Position numbers and translations under genes: made by a program. From Streptomyces sp. NL15-2K (GTDB lineage: Bacteria > Actinomycetota > Actinomycetes > Streptomycetales > Streptomycetaceae), in the NCBI RefSeq assembly GCF_030551255.1, contig NZ_CP130630.1, positions 11,841,001-11,905,000 on the forward strand: 64,000 nucleotides of DNA. The letters run 5' to 3'. Shown piece after piece: positions 56,891 through 64,000 of this stretch. Within the stretch, counting starts at the first letter, position 1; each line of letters starts with the position of its first letter. The notes beneath the pieces are model-generated. The model saw nothing but the letters and a program-made list of their open reading frames with translations, did no database searches and was not told the origin of the DNA.

Positions 56891-57346
56891 CTAGAGGGCG
56901 CCCCGCCTGTGCATCGTGTACTGCTCCATGAGCTTGCCCCGGGTCGTCTCCAGCCGGTGCGCGAGGATCTCGGCCACGCTCCGGACGAGGATCACCCCGA
57001 GCTGCGGATCCTCCTCGCACAGCCGCAGCACCGAGGCCGCGTCGAACTCGTAGGCGCGCACCGGGCTGAAGGCCTGCGCGCCGAAGTCCCACTGGTACGG
57101 CGGGAACAGCCACGACCAGCCGAGCAGATCCCCCGAGCCGAGGCTGGCGACGGTGACCCGCTGGTGGGACGTCACCTGCTGGGTCAGGGAGACCGCGCCC
57201 GAGCGGATGACCCAGAACCGGTCGGCCGTCCCTCCCGCCTCGAAGATGTGGGCGTCCTCGGGGAAGGAGACCTCTCGGGCGAGTGTCATCAGGCTCCGGC
57301 GCTGGGGCGGCGGAAGGGCGGTCAGCAGTTTGATCGCTTTGGTCAT
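56891..57346 (-). CDS. cyclic-nucleotide-binding (Crp/Fnr-like) domain protein without HTH
   Basis: The 151-aa protein is a single CNB domain: MTKAIKLLTALPPPQRRSLMTLAREVSFPEDAHIFEAGGTADRFWVIRSGAVSLTQQVTSHQRVTVASLGSGDLLGWSWLFPPYQWDFGAQAFSPVRAYEFDAASVLRLCEEDPQLGVILVRSVAEILAHRLETTRGKLMEQY. It ends after the dimerisation helix with no DNA-binding domain. The phosphate-binding cassette is replaced by GSGDLLGWSWLF, so ligand binding is uncertain; similar small proteins exist in other actinobacteria. ATG at 57346 after GAGGAG; an upstream ATG at 57397 is possible. Role unknown. Confidence 0.85.
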   Translation of the reverse strand: MTKAIKLLTALPPPQRRSLMTLAREVSFPEDAHIFEAGGTADRFWVIRSGAVSLTQQVTSHQRVTVASLGSGDLLGWSWLFPPYQWDFGAQAFSPVRAYEFDAASVLRLCEEDPQLGVILVRSVAEILAHRLETTRGKLMEQYTMHRRGAL

Positions 57347-57493
57347 GGCGCGGGGCTCCTCGCCGGCGACGGGTTCGGGTGTTATCCCTGTGCCCATTTC
57401 AGCGGCTCACGGAGCCCCGGGCACCTCGGCGAACCGAACAATTCCGCGCGGAGCGTCAGCCCGGCGAGCGGTACCCACGGCGACGACGGCATG

Positions 57494-57530
57494 AAAAAGC
57501 CCTGGCTGGACGGGGGAGACCAGCCAGGGC
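57494..57530 (-). terminator. rho-independent terminator of the decarboxylase gene
   Basis: Read on the minus strand, GCCCTGGCTGG (complement of 57520-57530) pairs perfectly (11 bp) with CCAGCCAGGGC (complement of 57499-57509) around a 10-base loop. Five T follow (AAAAA at 57494-57498 on the plus strand). It lies about 150 bp after the stop at 57678. Confidence 0.85.
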
Positions 57531-57628
57531 CGTTAGCGGTGGCGCGCGGGGGACGGATGCGGTCGACCCCGTGGCCACGTATGAATGAACCGTAAACCAT
57601 CTATGGGGGTAGTGCGTAGCCGGATCCG

Positions 57629-57640
57629 GGTCACGTGACC
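57629..57640. promoter_or_regulatory. GGTCACGTGACC palindrome
   Basis: A perfect 12-bp palindrome about 40 bp downstream of the decarboxylase stop. Its core GTCACGTGAC is identical to the palindrome at 41925-41934 upstream of the USP gene. No factor is known to me for it. Confidence 0.35.
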
Positions 57641-57677
57641 TGTTTCACTCTGCGGCCACTCGATCGTCAGCTGCTCG

Positions 57678-59156
57678 TCACTCGGCGTCGAGGGTGACCA
57701 CCCTGATCGTCTCCAGCTCGGTGTCACTGGCGTCGGGGAGGTGCATGCCCGCGTCCAGGCCGCTCCGCAGGTACCGCAGCACGGGCTCCGTCAGTCGCTC
57801 GCCGGGGAGCACGGCCGGGATCCCGGGCGGATACGGCGTGATCATCTCCGCGGTGACCCGCCCGGCGGCCCGGGACACCGGCACGTTCTCGGCCGGTCCG
57901 AAGAACGCGTCCCGGGGCAGGCGGGCCTGGTCCATCCGCAGCTCGGACGGCAACGGCATCTCCACCCGCGGGGCCGGCCGCAGCTCCGGCGCGGCGCGGG
58001 CCAGGTCCTTGAGCGCGGCGAGCAGTTCCCCCACCGTCTCGTGGTCGTCGGCGTGCGTGATCTGCGCGCCGATACGGCGGTGGTCGGTCAGGTGGGTGTT
58101 GATGCTCCTGTGCTCCCGCAGCCAGTCGGCCGCCTGGTAGCCCGTAATGCCGAGCGCGTCGATGCCGATGACGCCCGGCAGCGGGTCGAGGTCGTCGGCC
58201 AGTCCCGGGCCGCAGAAGTCGTCCCGGTCGTTGACGTGCATCCCGTCGATCGTCTCGATGGCCGCCCGGACCTCGGTGGCGAGTTCCAGGGCGGCGCCCA
58301 TCAGCTCCTTGCCGTGCAGGGCCATCTGCCGGCGCCAGCCGTCCAGTCCGGCGTACAGCAGCACCGACGGGCTGGTGGTGCCCAGCAGGTCGGCACGCAT
58401 CCCCAGCAGCGCCGGCGTGACCAGATCACCCTGAAGGTGGAAGACCGAACCCTGCTCCAGGCCGCTGCCCATCTTGTGGATGCTGGTCACGCAGATGTCG
58501 GCGCCTGCGTCCATCGCCCAGGACGGCAGATCGGGGTGGAAGGGCAGATGGGCGCCCCAGGCCTCGTCCACGATCAGCGGGACGGAGCGGCGGTGACACA
58601 CCTCGGTCACCGCTCGCAGGTCCGCGCAGGCGCCGTACGGCGTGGGGCTGGTGATCAGGGCGCCCTTCGCGGCGGGGTGGGTGTCGAAGGCCTGCTCGAA
58701 CTCCTGGGCGGACGGCGGATGCGCGAGCCGTCGCTCGGCGTCCCAGCGCGGCTCGATCCACACGGGCTCGATGCCGGAGAGGATCAGCCCCGACACGACG
58801 GATTTGTGGGCGTCCCGCCCGACCAGCAGCTTCTCGTGCGGGCCCGCCACGGCCAGCATCGCCGCCTTGACGGACAGGGAACTTCCGCATGTGCTGAAGA
58901 AGGTGTGGTCGGCGTGCACGGCATCGGCCATCAGTTCCTGGGCGCGCTGCAGCACCCGGCCCCGGGTGAGCCGGTCGTCCAGACCGCCCGACGCCAGCAC
59001 GTCACCGAGGAAGACCGAGTCACCGAGCACCTCGCGCACCGCGGGATCGGCCCCACGGGCCTGCTTGTGGCCCGGCGGCGCGAACGACAGCCGCCCCCGG
59101 CGGTGATAGTCGTCCAGCGCTTCCAGAACCGGTGCTCGAGTGTGATCGACAGCCAT
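57678..59156 (-). CDS. Orn/Lys/Arg decarboxylase-family PLP enzyme
   Basis: The 492-aa fold-type I enzyme carries RLSFAPPGHKQARGADP (start motif of the family), DHTFFSTCGSSLSVKAAMLAV, HEKLLVGRDAHKSVVSGLILSGIEPVWI, PLIVDEAWGAHLPFHPDLPSWAMDAGADICVTSIHKMGSGLEQGS (PLP Lys in SIHKMGS), and a C-terminal domain (ITPYPPGIPAVLPGERL). This is the short form that includes Bacillus SpeA (arginine decarboxylase) and others, so the product could be agmatine, cadaverine or putrescine. It likely makes a polyamine. ATG at 59156. A classical terminator follows at 57494-57530. The small 59256 gene is upstream on the same strand. Confidence 0.92.
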   Translation of the reverse strand: MAVDHTRAPVLEALDDYHRRGRLSFAPPGHKQARGADPAVREVLGDSVFLGDVLASGGLDDRLTRGRVLQRAQELMADAVHADHTFFSTCGSSLSVKAAMLAVAGPHEKLLVGRDAHKSVVSGLILSGIEPVWIEPRWDAERRLAHPPSAQEFEQAFDTHPAAKGALITSPTPYGACADLRAVTEVCHRRSVPLIVDEAWGAHLPFHPDLPSWAMDAGADICVTSIHKMGSGLEQGSVFHLQGDLVTPALLGMRADLLGTTSPSVLLYAGLDGWRRQMALHGKELMGAALELATEVRAAIETIDGMHVNDRDDFCGPGLADDLDPLPGVIGIDALGITGYQAADWLREHRSINTHLTDHRRIGAQITHADDHETVGELLAALKDLARAAPELRPAPRVEMPLPSELRMDQARLPRDAFFGPAENVPVSRAAGRVTAEMITPYPPGIPAVLPGERLTEPVLRYLRSGLDAGMHLPDASDTELETIRVVTLDAE

Positions 59157-59255
59157 GGAATCCGAGTTCCCGACCCCGGCGGCCGCAATCCGGACTCCGC
59201 CGAGGGGCGTACGTCATCCGTCATACGGCAGGGGCGTGAGCGGCTCCTGCGATCG

Positions 59256-59477
59256 TCACGCCTCGTCGTCGTGCCTGCCCGGGGTCAGGATCTCGTCCAG
59301 CACCCTCAGCACGCTCTCGTAGGCCAGGCTCCGCACGCCCGCCTCGCGGGCCCCCTCCGGGTCGGCCTGTCGCAGGTTGTCACGGCGCGTCCGCCAGGCC
59401 CGCTCCTCCTCTTCCGCGCAGGCCCGGGCGCGCTGGATGCGTCGCAGCAGTTCGTCTGAGTCCACCACATCGGTCAT
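59256..59477 (-). CDS. small charged hypothetical protein
   Basis: The 73-aa product starts MTDVVDSDELLRRIQRARACAEEEERAWRTRRDNLRQADPEGAREAGVRSLAYESVLRVLDEILTPGRHDDEA. It is helical and rich in Arg and Glu, probably a short coiled coil. There is no known family. It is 99 bp upstream of the decarboxylase on the same strand. ATG at 59477; an in-frame ATG seven codons upstream is an alternative. Moderate confidence rests on codon bias and a clear stop. Confidence 0.6.
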   Translation of the reverse strand: MTDVVDSDELLRRIQRARACAEEEERAWRTRRDNLRQADPEGAREAGVRSLAYESVLRVLDEILTPGRHDDEA

Positions 59478-59714
59478 GGACAACGCGTACCCGCTCAACG
59501 CGACGGGATGGCCGACTCCCGTCCTGGATATGAGGTTTGGCAGGCCGGGGAGAGGTCAGCCGAAGAGGAGAGACCTGCGGAAGCCCGCGCAGTGCGGGGG
59601 CACGACCGCTGCGGCGGGCGGGGCGGCCGCTCCGTCGGTGAACGCCCGGGCCTGGACATGGCCCGCAGACGCGTCGGCTCCGGCTTCTGTCTTCAGCGAT
59701 CAGGGAGTTCAGGG

Positions 59715-60173
59715 ATGTGCGAGGAGCACAGGACCGAATCCGCCCTCGAACCGACTGCCGCGCACCGGCGCGGGCAGCTCCGCCCGTGCAAACCGGCCGA
59801 GGCGCGCAGGGTCGTGGAGCGGGCCGTGACGGAACGCTGTCGCGCCGCCCACACCCCGTGCGACGCCGAAGCGCTCTCCGACGCCCTGCTCGTCGCCTCG
59901 GAGCTCACCACCAACGCGATCCTGCACGGTGGTGGCATCACGGACTTCCAGGTCGACGTCGTGGGGCTCGGCGTGCGGGTGTCGGTGAGCGACCGCAGCG
60001 ACGAACTGCCGGTGGCCATCACGCCGGTCGACGAGCACGGGCGGCGCCGGGTCGGCGGACGCGGCTGGCCCATCGTCTGCCGCCTGGCGCACGACGTGCG
60101 CGTGACCGGCCTGCCCACCGGCGGGAAGTGCATCACCGCCGTGGTGCCCCTGTCCGTGCCCGTCTCGGCCTGA
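59715..60173 (+). CDS. ATP-binding anti-sigma-type protein (HATPase_c_2)
   Basis: The 152-aa product has the RsbW-like GHKL fold: LRPCKPAEARRVVERAVTERCRAAHTPCDAEALSDALLVASELTTNAILHGGGITDFQVDVV (N-box SELTTNAILHG) and the distal HGRRRVGGRGWPIVCRLAHDVRVTGLPTGGKCITAVVPL. It is of the same type as the protein at 11138 but only loosely similar. A SigB-family sigma gene follows 189 bp downstream on the same strand, so the pair resembles a sigma/anti-sigma module, though an intervening gap argues for separate promoters. ATG at 59715 is directly preceded by TTCAGGG; GGAG lies 13 bases upstream. Confidence 0.85.
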   Translation: MCEEHRTESALEPTAAHRRGQLRPCKPAEARRVVERAVTERCRAAHTPCDAEALSDALLVASELTTNAILHGGGITDFQVDVVGLGVRVSVSDRSDELPVAITPVDEHGRRRVGGRGWPIVCRLAHDVRVTGLPTGGKCITAVVPLSVPVSA

Positions 60174-60361
60174 CCGATTCGTGCTGAACGCATTTCGGCA
60201 CCTGAGTTTGTACCAACGGTGGCAGGGCAGACGCAGTCTCGTGCTTCGGACCGGAGGCGCGCCAGCGGGGAGCTGTGTAGCTGCTCCGGGGCCGTCCAGG
60301 CGATCCGGCAGCGTCCTTCCCGCGGTAAACCCCTGAAACGACCCTTCAGGAGCGATTCCGC

Positions 60362-61222
60362 ATGCTCATCGATATGTCGACAAGCCGTCCCGGCACGCCC
60401 ACCCAGCCGACCGCTTCGACTCGGCGCAACCACGACGACGCTCCCGACACCACCGCCCTCTTCACCCGTCTGGCCGCACTGGAGGACGGCCCCGAACGCG
60501 ACGCCCTGCGTGACGAACTCGTCGCGGCCTGGCTGCCCATGGCCCACCGGATCGCCGGCCGGTTCCGCGACCGCGGGGAGTCGATCGAGGACCTGCGGCA
60601 GGTGGCGGCACTGGGCCTGGTCAAGGCGATCGACCGGTTCGAGCCGGAGCGGGGGGCCTTCGAGAGCTACGCCGTGCCCACCATCACCGGTGAGGTCAAG
60701 CGGCACTTCCGGGACCGGATGTGGGCGCTGAGGGTGCCCCGCCGGGTGCAGGAGCTGCGCAACAAGGTGCGGCTGGCGCGGCGGGAACTGACCCAGAACC
60801 CAGGTTCCCCCGAGCCCACGGTCGCCGACATCGCCGCTCACACCGGGCTGACCGAGGACGAGGTCTCCGCCGGCCTGGAAGCCCTCGAGAGCTTCAGCAC
60901 CCTGTCGCTGGACGCCGAGTTGTCGGCCGGCGACGAAGGCTACAGCCTCGTCGACACCCTGGGCTCTTCGGACGCCTCGTACGACGTCGTCGTCGACCGC
61001 GAGTCCGCCAAGGAAGGCCTGCGCCGACTGCCCGAACGCGAACGCGCCATCCTCTACATGCGCTTCTTCGAGGACATGACCCAAAGCCGCATCGCCGACC
61101 AACTCGGCATCTCCCAGATGCATGTCTCCCGCCTCATCAGCCGCAGTTGCGCCCGCGTGCGCGACGAGGTACTGGGGCAGCGGTCCGGCCGCGGCACCAG
61201 CGGCGGTAGGACAGCGGCCTGA
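60362..61222 (+). CDS. SigB/SigF/SigG-family RNA polymerase sigma factor
   Basis: The 286-aa sigma factor has region 2 (residues 48-130: RDELVAAWLPMAHRIAGRFRDRGESIEDLRQVAALGLVKAIDRFEPERGAFESYAVPTITGEVKRHFRDRMWALRVPRRVQELRNKV), region 3 (LTQNPGSPEPTVADIAAHTGLTEDEVSAGLE) and region 4 (LRRLPERERAILYMRFFEDMTQSRIADQLGISQMHVSRLISRSCARVRDEVLG). It is a paralogue of the gene at 11663. AGGAG is nine bases before the ATG at 60362; MSTSRPG four codons later is possible. No promoter of the same type was seen upstream. Membership of a particular paralogue (for example sigM) is not certain. Confidence 0.92.
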   Translation: MLIDMSTSRPGTPTQPTASTRRNHDDAPDTTALFTRLAALEDGPERDALRDELVAAWLPMAHRIAGRFRDRGESIEDLRQVAALGLVKAIDRFEPERGAFESYAVPTITGEVKRHFRDRMWALRVPRRVQELRNKVRLARRELTQNPGSPEPTVADIAAHTGLTEDEVSAGLEALESFSTLSLDAELSAGDEGYSLVDTLGSSDASYDVVVDRESAKEGLRRLPERERAILYMRFFEDMTQSRIADQLGISQMHVSRLISRSCARVRDEVLGQRSGRGTSGGRTAA

Positions 61223-61355
61223 AGCGACGGCGCACGCCGTGGGCACCCGTGGACTGTGGCAGGGCCGCTGCCGGTCGCGAGGCGGCTGACCCCGGCGGAG
61301 CACCGTCGCGGCATATGCCTCCTCGCGACCAAAGCAGCGGATTGCAGGAGTCGAG

Positions 61356-62189
61356 ATGAACACGAGTGCCATGGCGCGGCCCGGCCGCACCGGGGTCGGC
61401 CGGGTGGCGAAGGGTTCGGCCCGGGAGGGCGCCGCACGGGCGGGCCTGGCCGCGCGGGGCGTGATCTACCTGCTGGTCGGCGTCCTCGCACTGCAGATCG
61501 CCTTCGGCGGCAGCGGGCGCCAGGCGGACCGCGGCGGTGCCCTCGCCGAACTCTCCGACAGGCCGTTCGGCGCCTTACTGCTGTGGGCGCTGGGCGTCGG
61601 CCTCGTCGGTATGGCCCTGTGGCGGCTGTCCGAGGCCCTCTTCGGCTCGGTCGGACCGGACGGCCGTAAGGCCAAGAAGCGGCTGCTGGCGGTGGCGCGG
61701 TGCGCCTTCTACACGTTCGTCGCCTACTCCGTGCTGTCCTTCGCCGCGGGCTCGGGCGGCGGCGGATCCAGCGACGAGCAGTCCAAGGACGTCACCGCCC
61801 GGCTGCTGGAGCTGCCCGCCGGGCAGTGGCTCGTCGGGGCGGCCGGCGCCGGGATCGCCGTGGTCGGCGTGTGGATCGCCGTAGGGGCGGTGCGCCGCAC
61901 GTTCCACGACAAGCTCAAGCTCCGGGAGCTGTCCCCCCGGGCCCGGCGGCTGGTGGACGCGGCGGGCGTGGGCGGCGGCGCGGCCCGCGGGGCCGTGTTC
62001 GCCGCCGCGGGCGCCTTCGCCGTGCGGGCCGCGGTCGACTACGAACCCGACAGGGCGAAGGGACTGGACGACACCCTCCGCTCGTTCGCCGACACCCCGC
62101 TCGGACCATGGCTGCCGGCCTGCGTCGCGGCCGGGCTGGTGCTGTTCGGACTGTTCTCTTTCGCGATGGCCCGCTGGCGTCGCGTCTGA
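61356..62189 (+). CDS. DUF1206 family membrane protein
   Basis: The 277-aa protein has six predicted helices arranged as three pairs, matching the three DUF1206 repeats: AARAGLAARGVIYLLVGVLALQIAFGG, ALLLWALGVGLVGMALWRLSEALFG, KKRLLAVARCAFYTFVAYSVLSFAAG, WLVGAAGAGIAVVGVWIAVGAV and others. (G/A)-x-x-A-R-G-x-(I/V)-Y-x-x-V-G and the later YTFVAYS are typical. Function is unknown; it is common in actinobacteria and often near stress genes. ATG at 61356 lies 133 bp after the sigma gene. The 62218 gene follows 28 bp downstream. Confidence 0.9.
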   Translation: MNTSAMARPGRTGVGRVAKGSAREGAARAGLAARGVIYLLVGVLALQIAFGGSGRQADRGGALAELSDRPFGALLLWALGVGLVGMALWRLSEALFGSVGPDGRKAKKRLLAVARCAFYTFVAYSVLSFAAGSGGGGSSDEQSKDVTARLLELPAGQWLVGAAGAGIAVVGVWIAVGAVRRTFHDKLKLRELSPRARRLVDAAGVGGGAARGAVFAAAGAFAVRAAVDYEPDRAKGLDDTLRSFADTPLGPWLPACVAAGLVLFGLFSFAMARWRRV

Positions 62190-62217
62190 GAAGCGGCACA
62201 CGGGGAACACGGACCGG

Positions 62218-62649
62218 ATGAACGAACCCGAGCTTCCGCCCGACGGCCGGCCCGTGGACGTCTACCTCGACATGCTCCGGATCCGCATGGACACCGAGGA
62301 CTACCAGCTTCTGCTCAGCGTGGTGGAACCGGTCCTGCGTGCGATCGACGAGGAACGCCTGCCCGCGTTCGACTTCGCACTCGACGAGTCGCACGCGGAA
62401 GGGCTGCCCCAGGAGATCCGCGACGAGGCCGCCCTGGTCATCGCCACCGCTGTCACGGGCCGACTGGACAACGAGGTCATCGAGCTGGACATCGACGAGA
62501 CCGGCCCGGTCCGGGTGGTCACCGACGCGGTCACCGCCTCCGACCCGACACGCCTCGGCGAGATCGCCGACTACATCCGCGAACGGCAGCGGATGAACGA
62601 CGAACTGCGGGGCATCGCGGAGGTGAGCGGCCTGCCCACGGATCTGTGA
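62218..62649 (+). CDS. acidic conserved hypothetical protein
   Basis: The 143-aa product begins MNEPELPPDGRPVDVYLDMLRIRMDTEDYQLLLSVVEPVLRAIDEERLPAFDFALDESHAEGLPQEIRDEAALVIATAVTGRLDNEVIELDIDETGPVRVVTDAV. It is strongly acidic and mixed alpha/beta, with no signal, membrane or catalytic motif. I do not recognise a family. It starts 28 bp after DUF1206, so it is probably in the same transcript. Its stop is 4 bp before the convergent FUSC gene. Confidence 0.7.
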   Translation: MNEPELPPDGRPVDVYLDMLRIRMDTEDYQLLLSVVEPVLRAIDEERLPAFDFALDESHAEGLPQEIRDEAALVIATAVTGRLDNEVIELDIDETGPVRVVTDAVTASDPTRLGEIADYIRERQRMNDELRGIAEVSGLPTDL

Positions 62650-62652
62650 CCG

Positions 62653-64000
62653 CTACCGCCGACGTGCGGCGGCGGGCACACCCAGTGGCCGGGCCAGGCC
62701 CGCCACCGACTCGTCCAGGCGCTGCAGATGCCGCAGCACGCGGTCGGTGATGCGGCCGTACCTGGGCGTGCCCGGGAGGTCCGGCTCCAGGAGGGCGGCG
62801 ATGCTCGAGCCGGTCTCGATCCCGACGTCGGCGTGCTCGTCGGCGACGTGCGCGGAGATCGCCCCGATGTTGTGCGCGATGCGCCGTCCGGCCCGGCGCA
62901 GCCGGGGATCGGCCGCGATCGAGGGATGGGTGGGCAGGAGTTCGGCGGTCGCCGCCAGCGAACGGGCGTGGTAGGCGCAGGTCTCCAGGAGCGCGACGAC
63001 ATAGCGGGCGGTGTCGCGCCGGGCCCGCAGCGGCGTGATCGGGTGGGTGAGCGGCTGGGTGGCGGCGCGCAGGTCGGCGAGTGCCTGGTCCAGGTCGCGC
63101 GCCTGGTCGAGCAGGTCGGCCGGGGGCCCGCCGCTGAGCTGGTCCACGGCCTGTTCGGTGACGTCGGCGAGCCGCTCCAGGACAGTGACCAGGAGGTCGT
63201 TCGTACGGCGGTCGGTCCGCACCGGCAGGACGAACGCCGCCGCGACGACCCCGCAGGCCGCGCCGAGCGCCGTCTCCTCCACGCGCAGCAGCAGCACCGA
63301 GAGGCTGTAGGTGTGCAGCAGGGTGTACAGGAGCCCGAGCGCCGCGGTGACGAAGAAGGACATCAGCGTGTACGACAGCGGCGCGGTGTAGAACATCGCG
63401 AAGACGAACACCAGCACCAGCGCGAACGCCGTCCAGGTGTGCTGCCCGACCAGTCCCGCCAGCACGATGCCGGCCACGACACCGAGCACCGTACCCACGA
63501 GGCGGCGGTAGCCCTTGACCAGGATCTCGCCCGTGGAAGCCGTGTTGAGGAACACGATCCAGCAGGTCAGCACCGCCCAGTACCAGCGCTGACTGGACAG
63601 GAGCTCACCGCCGACCATGGCGAGCGAGGACCCGACGGCGACCTGCACTGCCGCGCGGGTGGTCGGCCGCCGCAGCCCCGTGAGCTCCTCGTCCGGCCGG
63701 TTCTCGTCCTCGCCGGCGTCGATCGCGGCGTCCTCGGCGTCGAGTTCCTCGCGGGAACGGGCCGTCGCGGGCGAGTCGTCCGACTCGTCCTGGGCCCCGC
63801 CGAGGGCGATCCGCAGCCCCAGCACCGCGCGGGCGGCCTCGCCGACGCCCCGGAAGACGTCCTGGACGGGGGGTGCGGCGGGCGGCAGGTTGTCCTCGTC
63901 GCGGTATCCGAGGAGCCGGTTGCGCACATGGGACAGGGCCGTGCCGGTGTCGTCGGTGACGGGCCGCAGCACGAGCATGTGCAGCGCCTGGAGATCGCGG
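62653..64000 (-). CDS. FUSC-family membrane protein, C-terminal part (cut by window edge)
   Basis: The minus-strand frame is open from 62653 to the window end, so the N-terminus lies outside. The visible part contains a set of helices with the FUSC pattern SSQRWYWAVLTCWIVFLNTASTGEILVKGYRRLVGTVLGVVAGIVLAGLVG, then ALVLVFVFAMFYTAPLSYTLMSFFVTAALGLLYTLLH and a cytosolic helical C-terminus (ADVTEQAVDQL...ARDLDQALADLRAATQPLTH). FUSC proteins are related to plant aluminium-activated and bacterial aromatic-acid efflux systems. The upstream sequence RDLQALHMLVLRP continues to the edge, so the ATG at 63978 is probably internal. Transport of organic acids is possible but unproven. Confidence 0.85.
   Translation of the reverse strand, partial: RDLQALHMLVLRPVTDDTGTALSHVRNRLLGYRDEDNLPPAAPPVQDVFRGVGEAARAVLGLRIALGGAQDESDDSPATARSREELDAEDAAIDAGEDENRPDEELTGLRRPTTRAAVQVAVGSSLAMVGGELLSSQRWYWAVLTCWIVFLNTASTGEILVKGYRRLVGTVLGVVAGIVLAGLVGQHTWTAFALVLVFVFAMFYTAPLSYTLMSFFVTAALGLLYTLLHTYSLSVLLLRVEETALGAACGVVAAAFVLPVRTDRRTNDLLVTVLERLADVTEQAVDQLSGGPPADLLDQARDLDQALADLRAATQPLTHPITPLRARRDTARYVVALLETCAYHARSLAATAELLPTHPSIAADPRLRRAGRRIAHNIGAISAHVADEHADVGIETGSSIAALLEPDLPGTPRYGRITDRVLRHLQRLDESVAGLARPLGVPAAARRR

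Larger units (their letters stand above)
57347..57677. other. 331-bp intergenic region with terminator and palindrome
   Basis: There is no gene. It contains the upstream region of the cNMP gene, a strong minus-strand terminator (57494-57530) of the decarboxylase, and a perfect 12-bp palindrome GGTCACGTGACC (57629-57640). A short frame beginning ATGAAAAAGCCCTGG at 57491 overlaps the terminator and is not regarded as a gene. Confidence 0.6.

Noticed and set aside
57491..57595. A short plus-strand frame starting MKKPWLDGG
   Set aside because: It coincides with the decarboxylase terminator stem-loop and lacks a ribosome-binding site.

Overview
The window is high-GC actinobacterial DNA, almost certainly a Streptomyces chromosome. 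It carries an SsgA-like sporulation protein, a WhiB-family protein, two SigB/F/G-type sigma factors with nearby HATPase proteins, a dedicated clpP3-clpP4 operon with its popR-type regulator, a large LuxR-type ATPase regulator and a 'streptophobe' membrane protein. GTG and TTG starts are common. The gene content (many oxidoreductases, VOC proteins, stress genes, relics and small mobile elements) suits a chromosome arm rather than the core. From memory, the adjacency of sigL-like sigma factor, popR, clpP4 and clpP3 resembles the S. coelicolor SCO7278-7281 neighbourhood; this is not verified by search.

Layout. 1-8.1 kb: the 5' end of an IS630-type transposase, a substrate-binding-protein-like gene divergent from a MarR regulator, a PdxI-like aldo/keto reductase, a maltokinase-cap-like protein, a VOC protein, an adenosine deaminase gene broken by a 213-bp inverted-repeat element, a DinB protein, and a LysR/YghZ-type reductase divergent pair. 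8.1-14.9 kb: small conserved proteins, streptophobe, an anti-sigma-type ATPase, a SigB-family sigma gene, popR and clpP3-clpP4. 14.9-24.3 kb: VOC proteins, SGNH lipoprotein, alcohol dehydrogenase, RNase HI with a Cys-rich tail, SRPBCC protein, cholesterol-oxidase-like flavoenzyme, a third aldo/keto reductase and small unknowns. 24.3-34.9 kb: SsgA-like protein, an unknown 343-aa protein, F420/LLM oxidoreductase, beta-lactamase-fold hydrolase, a transmembrane pseudokinase, a PLP dehydratase, AIM24, a TerD-CAP-CAP fusion and a secreted SGNH hydrolase. 34.9-47.2 kb: LAL regulator; a three-gene operon of response regulator-FAD oxidoreductase, cNMP-domain histidine kinase and UBP-type zinc finger; USP; DUF4032; a second inverted-repeat element sitting exactly on a stop codon; MBL hydrolase; acyltransferase; AlkB. 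47.2-64 kb: TetR plus steroid-dehydrogenase-like flavoprotein, DUF488, two decayed loci (M1 peptidase, two-component system), DUF6098, WhiB, LysG/LysE pair, MFS exporter, cNMP protein, Orn/Lys/Arg decarboxylase, a second ATPase/sigma pair, DUF1206 and the C-terminal part of a FUSC membrane protein.

Themes. The two ATPase/SigB-family pairs, several candidate GNNT-N14/15-GGGTAC promoters, USP, Clp proteases and SsgA-like protein suggest a stress and development region. The decay is recent in places: ada is restored perfectly in frame by removing one element copy. The best candidate for an under-described system is the redox/phosphorelay/zinc-finger operon at 38.0-41.5 kb. The TerD-CAP-CAP fusion and the pseudokinase receptor are also unusual.
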